Positions 1 through 5,920 of a stretch of 6,724 nucleotides of DNA are shown here, piece by piece (positions within the stretch are counted from its first letter, which is position 1; each line of letters starts with the position of its first letter). The notes under the pieces were generated by a model. It saw only the letters and a list, made by a program, of their open reading frames with translations, was not told where the DNA came from and made no database searches. Position numbers and translations under genes: made by a program. The stretch comes from JBKBXU01 sp046313675 (GTDB lineage: Bacteria; Bacteroidota; Bacteroidia; Cytophagales; Cytophagaceae), in contig JBKBXU010000263.1 in NCBI GenBank assembly GCA_046313675.1, positions 1-6,724 on the forward strand, written 5' to 3'.

Positions 1-640
1 GCCCTTTAACATTTTCAGCAATAAAGATTTTAGGTTGAGTAATTTCAATAACTTCTTTCATCCACATATAAAGTTGTCCGCGAGTTTCAGCAGAAGCTGC
101 TTTATCTTTTATTAGTTCTCCTATGTGATTTTTATGAGAGTTAAATCCATTACGTTTACCTGCAACACTAAAGTCCTGGCAGGGAAAACCACCTGTAACT
201 ACATCTACGTTCTCAGGAAACAAATTCACGCCCCTGTTATGCATTTTAACAAGGTCTACGATACTTTCTTTATAAAAGTCCTCTGCCTTATGTCCTCGCT
301 TAGAAAAATAATTAACCCAAGCATTTCTTGCGTCTGTTAATATATCGTTGGCAAAAACCGTCTTGAATCTCGTTTTTTTTAGTTTAACAAACCCGTTATT
401 TAGTTTTTGGTCAATAAAATGAGGTGTTAAAAATTCATTTACTGAACTTTGCAGTACCGAAAACCCTCCTTCAAAACCTAAATCCATTCCTCCGCAACCC
501 GAAAAAAGTGATAAGACATTAAGGGTTTTGTAGACTTGCTCCGAGGAGGTCTGAGATTGGGGTTTAGAGGAGAATCGCACCGTCAATTGTGGTTCTTCAA
601 CCATATTGACATCATCCGTACCATTTGCTATTGTTCGCAT
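1..640 (-). CDS. DNA (cytosine-5-)-methyltransferase, N-terminal part (runs off left edge)
   Basis: Transfers a methyl group from S-adenosylmethionine to cytosine C5 in a specific DNA sequence. I translated 213 codons on the minus strand without a stop or frameshift. Motif I (AdoMet binding) is LSLFSGCGGMDLGF at about residues 43-56. Motif IV, with the catalytic Cys, is TGGFPCQDFS at 149-158 (C154). The ENV motif VI is at 209-211, just before the window edge. Motifs VIII-X and the target recognition domain are missing only because the window ends. The ATG at 640 lies inside the end of the upstream regulator gene (13-base overlap, different frame), so the two are probably translationally coupled. 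An alternative ATG is at codon 13 (604); about 40 residues precede motif I from the first start, a somewhat long leader. The spacing between motif I and the FANDI segment (residues 96-100) is also long. Target sequence and presence of a partner endonuclease cannot be told from here. Confidence 0.95.
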   Translation of the reverse strand, partial: MRTIANGTDDVNMVEEPQLTVRFSSKPQSQTSSEQVYKTLNVLSLFSGCGGMDLGFEGGFSVLQSSVNEFLTPHFIDQKLNNGFVKLKKTRFKTVFANDILTDARNAWVNYFSKRGHKAEDFYKESIVDLVKMHNRGVNLFPENVDVVTGGFPCQDFSVAGKRNGFNSHKNHIGELIKDKAASAETRGQLYMWMKEVIEITQPKIFIAENVKG

Positions 641-951
641 ACCTCAGTTTTATTTTGATGAGATTTTAAGTACTTTATTTTCTTTTCTGCCACTTTCAGC
701 ACTTTTGACGCACATTCTTCACCTGCTATTTCATAAGCAATTTTATCGCTCATAAATTGAATTAATAATTCGTTTCTGTCTAATTCCAAAATTTCAGAAA
801 GAAGTTGAAGATTTTTTTTTGTAGGCATTCGTTCATTGCGTTCAATCTTACTTAAAATCGCTTGATCAATATCCACATAAGCCGCTACTTGCCTCAAAAG
901 TAGTCCGAGCTCTTGTCTTTTGTTTCTTAAAATTAGTCCGATGGTTTCCAT
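628..951 (-). CDS. XRE-family helix-turn-helix regulator of the methyltransferase operon
   Basis: A 107-residue DNA-binding protein. Residues 4-60 form a Cro/C1-type HTH domain, with the helix-turn-helix around RQVAAYVDIDQAILSKIER (20-38). The C-terminal part (about 60-107) is helical and charged, with no recognised enzymatic motif. I chose the ATG at 951 (METIGLILRN...) because the HTH fold begins there. An in-frame TTG at 972 would add seven residues but lies inside the palindrome at 966-982. The gene ends inside the start of the cytosine methyltransferase gene, so both are probably made from one mRNA. Small XRE proteins next to methyltransferases are known as controller (C) proteins of restriction-modification systems; this one is longer than a typical C protein of about 80 residues. 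The family and linkage are seen directly. The controller role, and whether it represses or activates, is inferred. Confidence 0.88.
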   Translation of the reverse strand: METIGLILRNKRQELGLLLRQVAAYVDIDQAILSKIERNERMPTKKNLQLLSEILELDRNELLIQFMSDKIAYEIAGEECASKVLKVAEKKIKYLKSHQNKTEVCEQ

Positions 952-965
952 TTGAAAATAGCAAC

Positions 966-982
966 TTGACAATAAATGTCAA
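966..982. promoter_or_regulatory. Palindromic operator candidate upstream of the HTH-methyltransferase operon
   Basis: TTGACAATAAATGTCAA is a perfect inverted repeat: 6-base arms TTGACA/TGTCAA around a 5-base AT spacer. Its near edge is 14 bases before the chosen ATG of the HTH gene, and its far end overlaps the -7 element of the candidate promoter. The position is what an autoregulatory HTH dimer site would have. The binding itself is inferred. Confidence 0.5.
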
Positions 983-1009
983 ATTAAAAGCTAGAATTGG
1001 AAAATCAAA
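980..1009 (-). promoter_or_regulatory. Candidate Bacteroidota-type promoter for the HTH-methyltransferase operon
   Basis: Reading the minus strand, TTTG (1009-1006) is followed after 18 bases by TTAATTTG (987-980), one mismatch from the Bacteroidota -7 consensus TANNTTTG. Transcription would start inside or just after the palindrome at 966-982, giving a leader of roughly 20-25 bases. In AT-rich DNA such a match can arise by chance. Confidence 0.3.
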
Positions 1010-1300
1010 GGTTTTAGGAATAATTTTAACCATAAGGTTGTTAAAAGTAGCTTCTCTTTTGACTTTCTTTTACCTAAAATATGCAGAATTTTTATTGCCT
1101 GGTAAAAACAAAACAAATCAATCCCTTATTCTAAACCATAGCTCTACTAGGCTTTGTTGCGCACTATCTTTGTTCTTTTGCTACTCATGATGTTCTATTG
1201 TATAAGCCAGGTTAACCATATAAAATGGCAAGGTATCTCCACCCCCTTCATATCCAAAAAAATCATTTATCAACAGCGAGATGGAAAAGCCTTCACCCTC
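983..1300. other. Intergenic region without a convincing gene
   Basis: About 320 bases lie between the regulator's upstream region and the 3' end of the DUF1802 gene. Short open frames exist here (for example 966-1190 and 1154-1393, plus strand), but they lack a recognisable domain and a good start, and they overlap the operator or the DUF1802 gene. A short word at 1149-1163 resembles some insertion-sequence ends (reported separately as a weak finding). I see no tRNA and no clear terminator. Confidence 0.5.
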
Positions 1301-1819
1301 TCACTTAAACAAGGGATTGATAACGAGCTCACCTTCCAGATTTACATTCTGATCAATTTCAATCCAACTCTTACAGCCCCCATATTCCGGTAACTGTTCC
1401 AGGGTTATGGGCTCAGCAAGTTTATAAACCTGAACAACCAGTAAGTGAACTTTCTTTTCTCCCCGTTCAAATCGTTCGCTGACCACTTCATCTTTCCAGG
1501 CATGATAATAATCAAGCTTTGAAAGAACCTCCTTGTCGGAAATTATTTTAGTGTCGACGATTTCAGCATAATAGTTAATCGTAACGGTGTTGTCTGCATG
1601 ATTGTAGGCCTCACCATTTAACTTCGGGAGCCAGTTGCCCTTGATCATAGTCGGAGCTTGGTGATATAGCGTGGGAAACAAAAGAAATTTCTTCCCTTTA
1701 ACCGTAAATTCATCTTCGTGAATCCCTCCTTTACGTATGATCAGGTTCTGCATGCCCCTGCCTAAAGCATCTACGATGTAAGACCATTCTTTAAAAGCCA
1801 ACTTCATATTTCTAAACAT
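1301..1819 (-). CDS. DUF1802 family protein
   Basis: A 172-residue protein of unknown function. It shows the features I associate with DUF1802: an N-terminal FKEW at 9-12 followed by a helix, a G-x-Q-x-x-x-x-RKGGI block at 22-33 (R29, K30, G31, G32), and an aromatic FLLFPTLYHQ segment at 45-54. No signal peptide or membrane segment is visible, so it is probably cytoplasmic. The ATG at 1819 is used here; a second ATG at 1807 (MKLAFKEW) would remove four residues and fits the conserved start equally well. The gene is divergent from the FAD oxidoreductase with only a few bases between the start codons, so its promoter must lie within the oxidoreductase coding region. No clear Shine-Dalgarno sequence is present. 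The biochemical role is unknown and the neighbours do not suggest one. Confidence 0.8.
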   Translation of the reverse strand: MFRNMKLAFKEWSYIVDALGRGMQNLIIRKGGIHEDEFTVKGKKFLLFPTLYHQAPTMIKGNWLPKLNGEAYNHADNTVTINYYAEIVDTKIISDKEVLSKLDYYHAWKDEVVSERFERGEKKVHLLVVQVYKLAEPITLEQLPEYGGCKSWIEIDQNVNLEGELVINPLFK

Positions 1820-1823
1820 TTTG

Positions 1824-2981
1824 ATGAAAACTCAATTTACTAAGTATTTAAATGAAAAACATTTCTTGACACAAATAATCATCATCGGCGGAGGAATCTC
1901 CGGTTTAATTTCTTCCATTCGCCTTTCAATGGAAGGCATAAAGGTATTACTGATTGAAAAAAAAGACTACCCCTTTCACAGGGTCTGTGGGGAATACATC
2001 TCCAACGAAGCAGTCCAATACCTTAAAAGTATTGATGCATTCCCGAAGGAATTAAATCCATCTCACATAGATAAGCTTCTCATTAGCTCAGCCTCAGGGA
2101 AACTCATTGAGCAGAAACTTGGTCTTGGTGGTTTTGGCATCAGCCGCTATGCATTCGATGATTTTCTATACAAAAGGAGTCTTGCAGCAGGAACGGAATT
2201 CAAGTTAAAAACCGCCGTAACTGACCTGACTTACGCAAACAATGCCTTTCGGCTTAAGCTGAGTGATAACACGGAAGAAGAGGCAGAAATGGTTATTGGT
2301 TCCTATGGGAAAAGGGCGAACCTGGACCGTCGGTTAAACAGGGACTTCTTTTACAAGCGCTCTCCCTTTATGGGCGTCAAATACCATATAAAATTGCCCG
2401 ATTATCCAAAAAACCTTATTTCATTGCATAACTTCCAAAACGGTTATTGTGGAATTGCTCCTATTGAAGAGAATAAACTTTGCTTGTGCTACCTAACAGG
2501 ACGCGAACACATGGAAGGTAAGTCTTCCATTCGGGAAATGGAGGAAGAGGTGCTTTTTTCAAATCCTTATCTGAAGGAGGCATTCGCGCAGGCAGAATTT
2601 TTGTATGAAAAGCCTGAGGTGATAAATGAAATATCGTTCAAAACAAAAGCTCCTGTGGAAGGCCATCTTTTAATGGCGGGCGATTCTGCAGGCATGATCA
2701 GCCCGCTCTGTGGCAATGGAATGGCCATTGCTGTACACGCCTCTAAAATTGTTTCAGAATTGCTTATCCTGTATTTTAATAAAAAACTAAGCAGGGAGGA
2801 ATTGGAAGATCTTTATGTTATGAAATGGCAGGAAGCTTTTTCCCATAGGTTGTTGCGAGGACGAATTTTACAAAATTTATTAAAACAACCTTTCCTTACG
2901 GATCTTTTTATGGGATTAATCAAAGCCATTCCATTTGCTCCGGCGCAGGTCATAAAAATGACCCATGGAAAACCCTTTTAA
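1824..2981 (+). CDS. FAD-dependent oxidoreductase (geranylgeranyl reductase / FixC-like)
   Basis: A 385-residue flavoprotein of the NAD(P)/FAD-dependent oxidoreductase superfamily. The Rossmann FAD site is at the N-terminus: IIIIGGGISG at 18-27 (GxGxxG, G22/G24/G27), with the ribose-binding acidic residue E45 at the end of LLIEKK. A PFHRVCGEY block (50-58) follows, typical of the geranylgeranyl-reductase-like group. A VIGSYGKR segment lies mid-protein, and the second FAD motif GDSAGMISPLCGNGMA begins at G286/D287. Similar Bacteroidota proteins, as I recall them, often sit beside a type III polyketide synthase and a methyltransferase; neither is in this window, so the substrate is unknown. I prefer the ATG at 1824 over the TTG at 1821. 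A TTG at 1866 would begin just before the FAD-binding strand and cannot be excluded. The gene converges on the DUF2721 gene with a 2-base gap. Confidence 0.88.
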   Translation: MKTQFTKYLNEKHFLTQIIIIGGGISGLISSIRLSMEGIKVLLIEKKDYPFHRVCGEYISNEAVQYLKSIDAFPKELNPSHIDKLLISSASGKLIEQKLGLGGFGISRYAFDDFLYKRSLAAGTEFKLKTAVTDLTYANNAFRLKLSDNTEEEAEMVIGSYGKRANLDRRLNRDFFYKRSPFMGVKYHIKLPDYPKNLISLHNFQNGYCGIAPIEENKLCLCYLTGREHMEGKSSIREMEEEVLFSNPYLKEAFAQAEFLYEKPEVINEISFKTKAPVEGHLLMAGDSAGMISPLCGNGMAIAVHASKIVSELLILYFNKKLSREELEDLYVMKWQEAFSHRLLRGRILQNLLKQPFLTDLFMGLIKAIPFAPAQVIKMTHGKPF

Positions 2982-2983
2982 CG

Positions 2984-3478
2984 TTACTTATTATTTACAT
3001 ACTTTCGATTTACCTGCAAGGTATTTTTCATTTCATGCCCTACCGCATACAAGGCAATTCTTGATTCATAGATAAGAAGTATAGTCGCATAAAACAAGAG
3101 TAAGGAACCCACCACACCAAAAACCAATGGCAGCCAGGGCATATTAAGGTTGATAATTTCAAATATCCCAATAAAAAGGCTGGTAGCCACAAAGGAGCTT
3201 ATAGCCATGTAGAGGGAGGCCAGGGCCTGTTGCAATAATTTTGCCCTGTGGGCTGCCTGCTTCAACTGATAAAACAGGTATTCCATGCGGTTTGTGTAAT
3301 CCTTATTATTTTGATCTTTTTGAAGTCTATCAATCAGATCATTTAGTTTACGTGTACGCTCTATGCTTGTGCCAAGTCTCTGAGAAGTGGTCAAAATAAT
3401 GGATCCGCAGGCTAAAATCAAGACTGCGGGTGTAATCATGGCAGAAAGTATATTGGTTACAACTGATAATTTTTCCAT
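2984..3478 (-). CDS. DUF2721 family inner-membrane protein
   Basis: A 164-residue integral membrane protein of unknown function. Three hydrophobic segments are visible at about 12-30, 86-108 and 114-137. The first contains TPAVLILACGSIIL, followed by RLGTSIERTRKLNDLI (34-49), the signature region of DUF2721. Between the first and second segments is a hydrophilic, helical stretch (about 34-85) with many K/R/Q/E residues, probably cytoplasmic. The start at 3478 is preceded by AAAGAGG almost touching the ATG, so the ribosome site is purine-rich but close. The stop codon is 2 bases from that of the FAD oxidoreductase, so the two genes are convergent with no room for a conventional terminator between them. 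No function can be assigned from the sequence. Confidence 0.82.
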   Translation of the reverse strand: MEKLSVVTNILSAMITPAVLILACGSIILTTSQRLGTSIERTRKLNDLIDRLQKDQNNKDYTNRMEYLFYQLKQAAHRAKLLQQALASLYMAISSFVATSLFIGIFEIINLNMPWLPLVFGVVGSLLLFYATILLIYESRIALYAVGHEMKNTLQVNRKYVNNK

Positions 3479-3642
3479 TCCTCTTTAAATAACTTTTCAC
3501 GGCCATATGCCATTGCATGGTGCTATAATTACGCACTCTTAAAAGAACAACACATTGGATGAAAGGTTATAAAATTTGGCAATAAGGATGACGGTTATTG
3601 GGATAATAGATTAAAAACAACTCATCCTAAGAGCCATTAAAA

Positions 3643-3755
3643 CTCCTTGTGTTCTTTGTGCCTTTCTTTGTATTCTCTGTGCTACCATAAAGCGCTTTAG
3701 CGCTTCTTTTAAGTATCACGAAGAACACGAAGGTTTTCACGAAGAGCACGAAGGT
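3643..3755. repeat. Long imperfect inverted repeat in unit 1 (CTTTGTG / CACGAAG arms)
   Basis: The left arm (about 3643-3683, CTTGTGTTCTTTGTGCC and following) is imperfectly complementary to the right arm (3717-3754, CACGAAGAACACGAAGG twice with small changes). The centre holds AAAGCGCTTTAGCGCTT. With G:U pairs allowed, an RNA copy could fold into one long hairpin. The right arm is itself a near-tandem of CACGAAG words. Similar CACGAAG intergenic repeats occur in many bacteria; their role is unknown to me. Confidence 0.6.
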
Positions 3756-3771
3756 TAAAAAAAATTAACCT
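3752..3771. repeat. Small perfect hairpin AGGTTAA-A6-TTAACCT
   Basis: Seven-base perfect arms AGGTTAA/TTAACCT flank a loop of six A residues, immediately after the CACGAAG arm of unit 1. Unit 2 keeps AAGGTTAAAA but has lost the complementary arm. It is too AT-rich and lacks a T-run, so I do not call it a terminator. Confidence 0.5.
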
Positions 3772-3870
3772 AAAAACGGGCTTGGCATTTATAATAAGTT
3801 GCTCATGCCCCAAGAGTCAATAAAATTCTCTGTGTCCTCTGTGCCTTCTCTGTGTTCTCTGTGCTACAAT

Positions 3871-3900
3871 AAAGCGCTTTAGCGCAGCGCTGAAGCGTTT
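3871..3900. repeat. 30-base GCGC palindrome in repeat unit 2
   Basis: AAAGCGCTTTAGCGC is followed by AGCGCTGAAGCGTTT. The inner arms AGCGC/GCGCT and outer arms CGCTT/AAGCG pair, separated by one T/G wobble position. Unit 1 has a shorter version (3689-3705). It could act as an RNA hairpin downstream of the minus-strand lipoprotein gene (about 105 bases after its stop), but no clear U-run follows. Confidence 0.6.
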
Positions 3901-4005
3901 ATTTATAAGTATCCCGCAAGGCACAATGAGCACCAAGGTTAAAATATCTTCTTAAAGCAGACTTGAAAATTAAAGAAGAAACCCATCCTAAGAAATCTCA
4001 ATAAG

Positions 4006-4893
4006 TCAATCCAGTTGAATCATCAGGACTTTATTCTCCCGCATTTTAGGAATCCAGAGCCTGTTTTTTGAGGAGTCGTAATATAAATCTCCAGGGCCAT
4101 TGATCTGATGCTCCGTAAGATCAGAAATTTCACCTGAAGCAAGGTCCAGAATCTGAATACCTCCATGTTCGCCGCGGGAAAGCCAGTCGGTAAAAATCAG
4201 CTTATTTCCTTTCAAGTGTAGGCCGTCAATATTTCCCTGGTGGCTGCTAAGTTCTGTATAAGTAGCCTTGTCATTTTCAAAAGTTATCACACCGATGTCC
4301 CCACGCTCGCCGTTACCACCTTCTTCTCTTCCAAACATTCCAACATATAGTTTTTCATTTGGTCTGTCCCAATATAGGCCGTTGGGTTTTTTCAACGATA
4401 TAATTTCCTTAAATGACGGTGTACTTAGGTTAACCTCGTAGACTTTGTCAATATCCATGGCGGAGACATAAAGAATCGAATCATTTTTTATAGTAATGTC
4501 ATTAAGCAAAAGCGTCTTTTCCTCTGAAAAGTCCAGGTCAAAAACCTTTTTTCTGGAGTCCAGGTCATAGCCTTTAATGCGGTCAATATCCGTAACGTAA
4601 AGCACGTTGTTTGCCACACCCATTCCTTTAGGGGAATGAAGCGTATCTCTTACCGGCAAAAACCTCATATCCACAATCTCGCCATCGCTGGTAAGCTTGC
4701 TTATAAAGCCATCACCGTCTTTATCCAGGGGCTTAAACTCCTTGCCTACATTTGATATATAAATACTGCCCTGATCAGCTAAAGTGCCTTCGGGAAGGGC
4801 AAAACCAAGAATAATTTTTTCTTTTATAGCATCTTTTTCTGTGCAGGAAAGCACAAGAAAAGCTAGGAGAATACTTAATACAGCCTTATTCAT
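4006..4893 (-). CDS. SMP-30/gluconolactonase-like beta-propeller lipoprotein
   Basis: A 295-residue exported protein. The N-terminus is a lipoprotein signal: MNKAVLSILLAFLVLSC, with the lipobox LVLSC and Cys17 as the lipidated residue. The mature start CTEKD has charged residues right after the Cys; export to the outer membrane or surface is possible but not shown. The rest is a chain of beta strands with recurring blade-like phrases (SIYISNVG about 43-50, VLYVTDID, ILYVSAMDID, NGLYWD, KLIFTDW, RLWIPKM), as in the six-bladed SMP-30/gluconolactonase/LRE propellers. DKDGDGFI at 57-64 resembles an EF-hand-type calcium loop. The fold is fairly safe; whether it is an enzyme (lactonase-like) or a binding protein is not. 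It lies downstream of the 64-residue membrane protein, with a 53-base gap and its own strong promoter match. Confidence 0.82.
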   Translation of the reverse strand: MNKAVLSILLAFLVLSCTEKDAIKEKIILGFALPEGTLADQGSIYISNVGKEFKPLDKDGDGFISKLTSDGEIVDMRFLPVRDTLHSPKGMGVANNVLYVTDIDRIKGYDLDSRKKVFDLDFSEEKTLLLNDITIKNDSILYVSAMDIDKVYEVNLSTPSFKEIISLKKPNGLYWDRPNEKLYVGMFGREEGGNGERGDIGVITFENDKATYTELSSHQGNIDGLHLKGNKLIFTDWLSRGEHGGIQILDLASGEISDLTEHQINGPGDLYYDSSKNRLWIPKMRENKVLMIQLD

Positions 4894-4912
4894 TTTACAC
4901 CGATTTTATATA

Positions 4913-4942
4913 CAAAGGTAAGTGTAATTTACATAAACCAAA
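4913..4942 (-). promoter_or_regulatory. Bacteroidota-type promoter for the lipoprotein gene
   Basis: On the minus strand TTTG (4942-4939) is followed after 18 bases by TACCTTTG (4920-4913), an exact match to the -33 TTTG and -7 TANNTTTG consensus of Bacteroidota primary sigma factor promoters. The -7 element ends 19 bases before the ATG at 4893, so the 5' leader would be about 13-15 bases. The lipoprotein can thus be transcribed independently of the upstream small gene. Confidence 0.65.
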
Positions 4943-4946
4943 GGGT

Positions 4947-5141
4947 TTAGTCTCTTTTATCGGTTGATGATTCTTTAATAAGCCCAATGCCTGAGCTGAA
5001 AAAAATAGAAGCTATGATAAAAACAACCAGCGCACTTATCCATCTGTCCATGTTGGTATCAATAAAAATAAAGCCGGCATAAATTAATCCGGCAGATCCT
5101 ATTAAAGTTAATACCGGTCCAAAAATTTTCCTGAGATCCAT
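4947..5141 (-). CDS. Small two-helix membrane protein, hypothetical
   Basis: A 64-residue protein with two hydrophobic segments (about 8-28 and 34-55), a short loop containing DTNMDRW between them, and charged ends (MDLRK at the start, KESSTDKRD at the end). This fits a small inner-membrane protein. I recognise the general pattern as common among short hypothetical proteins of Bacteroidota but cannot name a family with confidence. A purine-rich TAGGAAAA lies about 8 bases upstream of the ATG. It precedes the lipoprotein gene on the same strand and is divergent from the DUF2461 gene; I found no strong promoter match in the 68 bases between those two. Function unknown. Confidence 0.6.
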   Translation of the reverse strand: MDLRKIFGPVLTLIGSAGLIYAGFIFIDTNMDRWISALVVFIIASIFFSSGIGLIKESSTDKRD

Positions 5142-5209
5142 ATAGCGTTTTCCTAGAAAACTAAAACTTTTTTCTTAATGTTTAAGGAAGAGGGTATATT
5201 TAGGAAACT

Positions 5210-5878
5210 ATGGAAATGGAAAGGCTATTTGAATTTTTACACGGACTGAAGGAGAACAATCACAAAGATTGGTTTCATGCCAACAAAAGCACCTATGATG
5301 AGCTGAGAAAGAACTTTGAAGAAACCGTGGGAGAACTTATAACCATGATTTCAGCCACCGATCCACACATTGGCATCACAGACCCTCGGGATTGTATGTT
5401 TCGCATCAATAGGGATATACGTTTTTCAAAAAACAAAACACCCTACAAGACGCATATGTCGGCTTTTATTTCCTATGAAGGCCGAAAATCCAGCGGCCCG
5501 GGGTATTACTTCCACCTGGAACCGGGAAATTCCATGTTTGGAGCAGGTGTGTATCTTCCGGAGGCAGCTAAATTGGAAAAAATCCGTTATGAGATCGACT
5601 ATAATGGTGCAGCCTTTGAAGAAATACTGAACAATCCTGCTTTCAAGAAAAGATTTGGGGAGTTGGAGGAAGTAAAGTTAAAGCGACCACCCAAAGGTTT
5701 TTCAGAAGACCACCCGTTTATCCATTTACTAAAATATAAATCCTTCTTTTCATTCAGAAAGTACTCAGATGATGAGGTAATGAAAAACAAATTTATGAGC
5801 AGCATTAAGGATGATATAAAACTACTGTACCCCTATAATCAGTTCTTTTACAAATCATTTGGTTTAGAAGACCAATGA
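5210..5878 (+). CDS. DUF2461 family protein
   Basis: A 222-residue soluble protein of unknown biochemical function; the full-length family is recognisable from end to end. Motifs in order: LKENNHKDWFHANK (13-26, W21 and F22), DPRDCMFRINRDIRFSKNKTPYKTH (between 58 and 82, R68-D69 and K76-T77-P78-Y79-K80 being the core), YYFHLEPG (99-106), then LKRPPKGF and DHPFIHLLKYKSF in the C-terminal half. The length matches the usual size of the family. AGGAA lies 4 bases before the first ATG at 5210 and 10 before a second in-frame ATG at 5216; either start is possible, differing by two residues. A weak promoter-like pair, TTTC (5171-5174) and TATATTTA (5195-5202), lies just upstream. The gene is monocistronic as far as the window shows. 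Confidence 0.88.
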   Translation: MEMERLFEFLHGLKENNHKDWFHANKSTYDELRKNFEETVGELITMISATDPHIGITDPRDCMFRINRDIRFSKNKTPYKTHMSAFISYEGRKSSGPGYYFHLEPGNSMFGAGVYLPEAAKLEKIRYEIDYNGAAFEEILNNPAFKKRFGELEEVKLKRPPKGFSEDHPFIHLLKYKSFFSFRKYSDDEVMKNKFMSSIKDDIKLLYPYNQFFYKSFGLEDQ

Positions 5879-5920
5879 TGACCTATTATCTACTTTAAAA
5901 ACTTAATTTTAACCATCCAA

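Larger units (their letters stand above)
3479..4005. other. Repeat-bearing intergenic region
   Basis: A 527-base non-coding stretch between the 5' end of the DUF2721 gene and the 3' end of the lipoprotein gene. The first 140 bases (3479-3620) hold the upstream region of DUF2721; I found no good promoter match. The rest is the tandem repeat described separately. No reading frame with coding character was found on either strand. Confidence 0.7.
3621..4005. repeat. Tandem repeat, unit about 181 bases, 2.1 diverged copies
   Basis: Unit 1 begins at 3621 (CTCATCCTAAGAG), unit 2 at 3802 (CTCATGCCCCAAGAG) and a truncated unit 3 at about 3982 (CCCATCCTAAGA), so the spacing is 180-181 bases each time. 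Within each full unit the order is the same: a pyrimidine-rich arm of CT(T/C)TGTG words, the block AAAGCGCTTTAGCGC, an AAGTATC(A/C)C word, a purine-rich arm with CACGAAG-like words, AAGGTTAAAA, and a CTTG-containing tail. Unit 3 stops within about 25 bases, at the end of the lipoprotein gene (stop codon 4006-4008). The units are clearly related but diverged, so the duplication is not recent. Confidence 0.8.

Noticed and set aside
125..340. 71-codon plus-strand open frame
   Set aside because: Lies entirely antisense to the methyltransferase, across its catalytic motif; no domain.
966..1393. Plus-strand open frames 966-1190 and 1154-1393
   Set aside because: No recognisable family; they start within the palindrome or at a TTG, and the second overlaps the DUF1802 gene antisense.
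3348..3536. 62-codon minus-strand open frame
   Set aside because: Out-of-frame shadow of the DUF2721 5' end, without membrane or domain character.
3871..3900. Intrinsic terminator of the lipoprotein gene
   Set aside because: The hairpin is strong but more than 100 bases past the stop and not followed by a proper T-run on the minus strand.
3621..4005. CRISPR array
   Set aside because: Only two to three long diverged units of about 181 bases; no short identical repeats with unique spacers of constant length.
5370..5805. Open frames 5370-5630 (plus) and 5599-5805 (minus)
   Set aside because: Shadows inside the well-supported DUF2461 gene.
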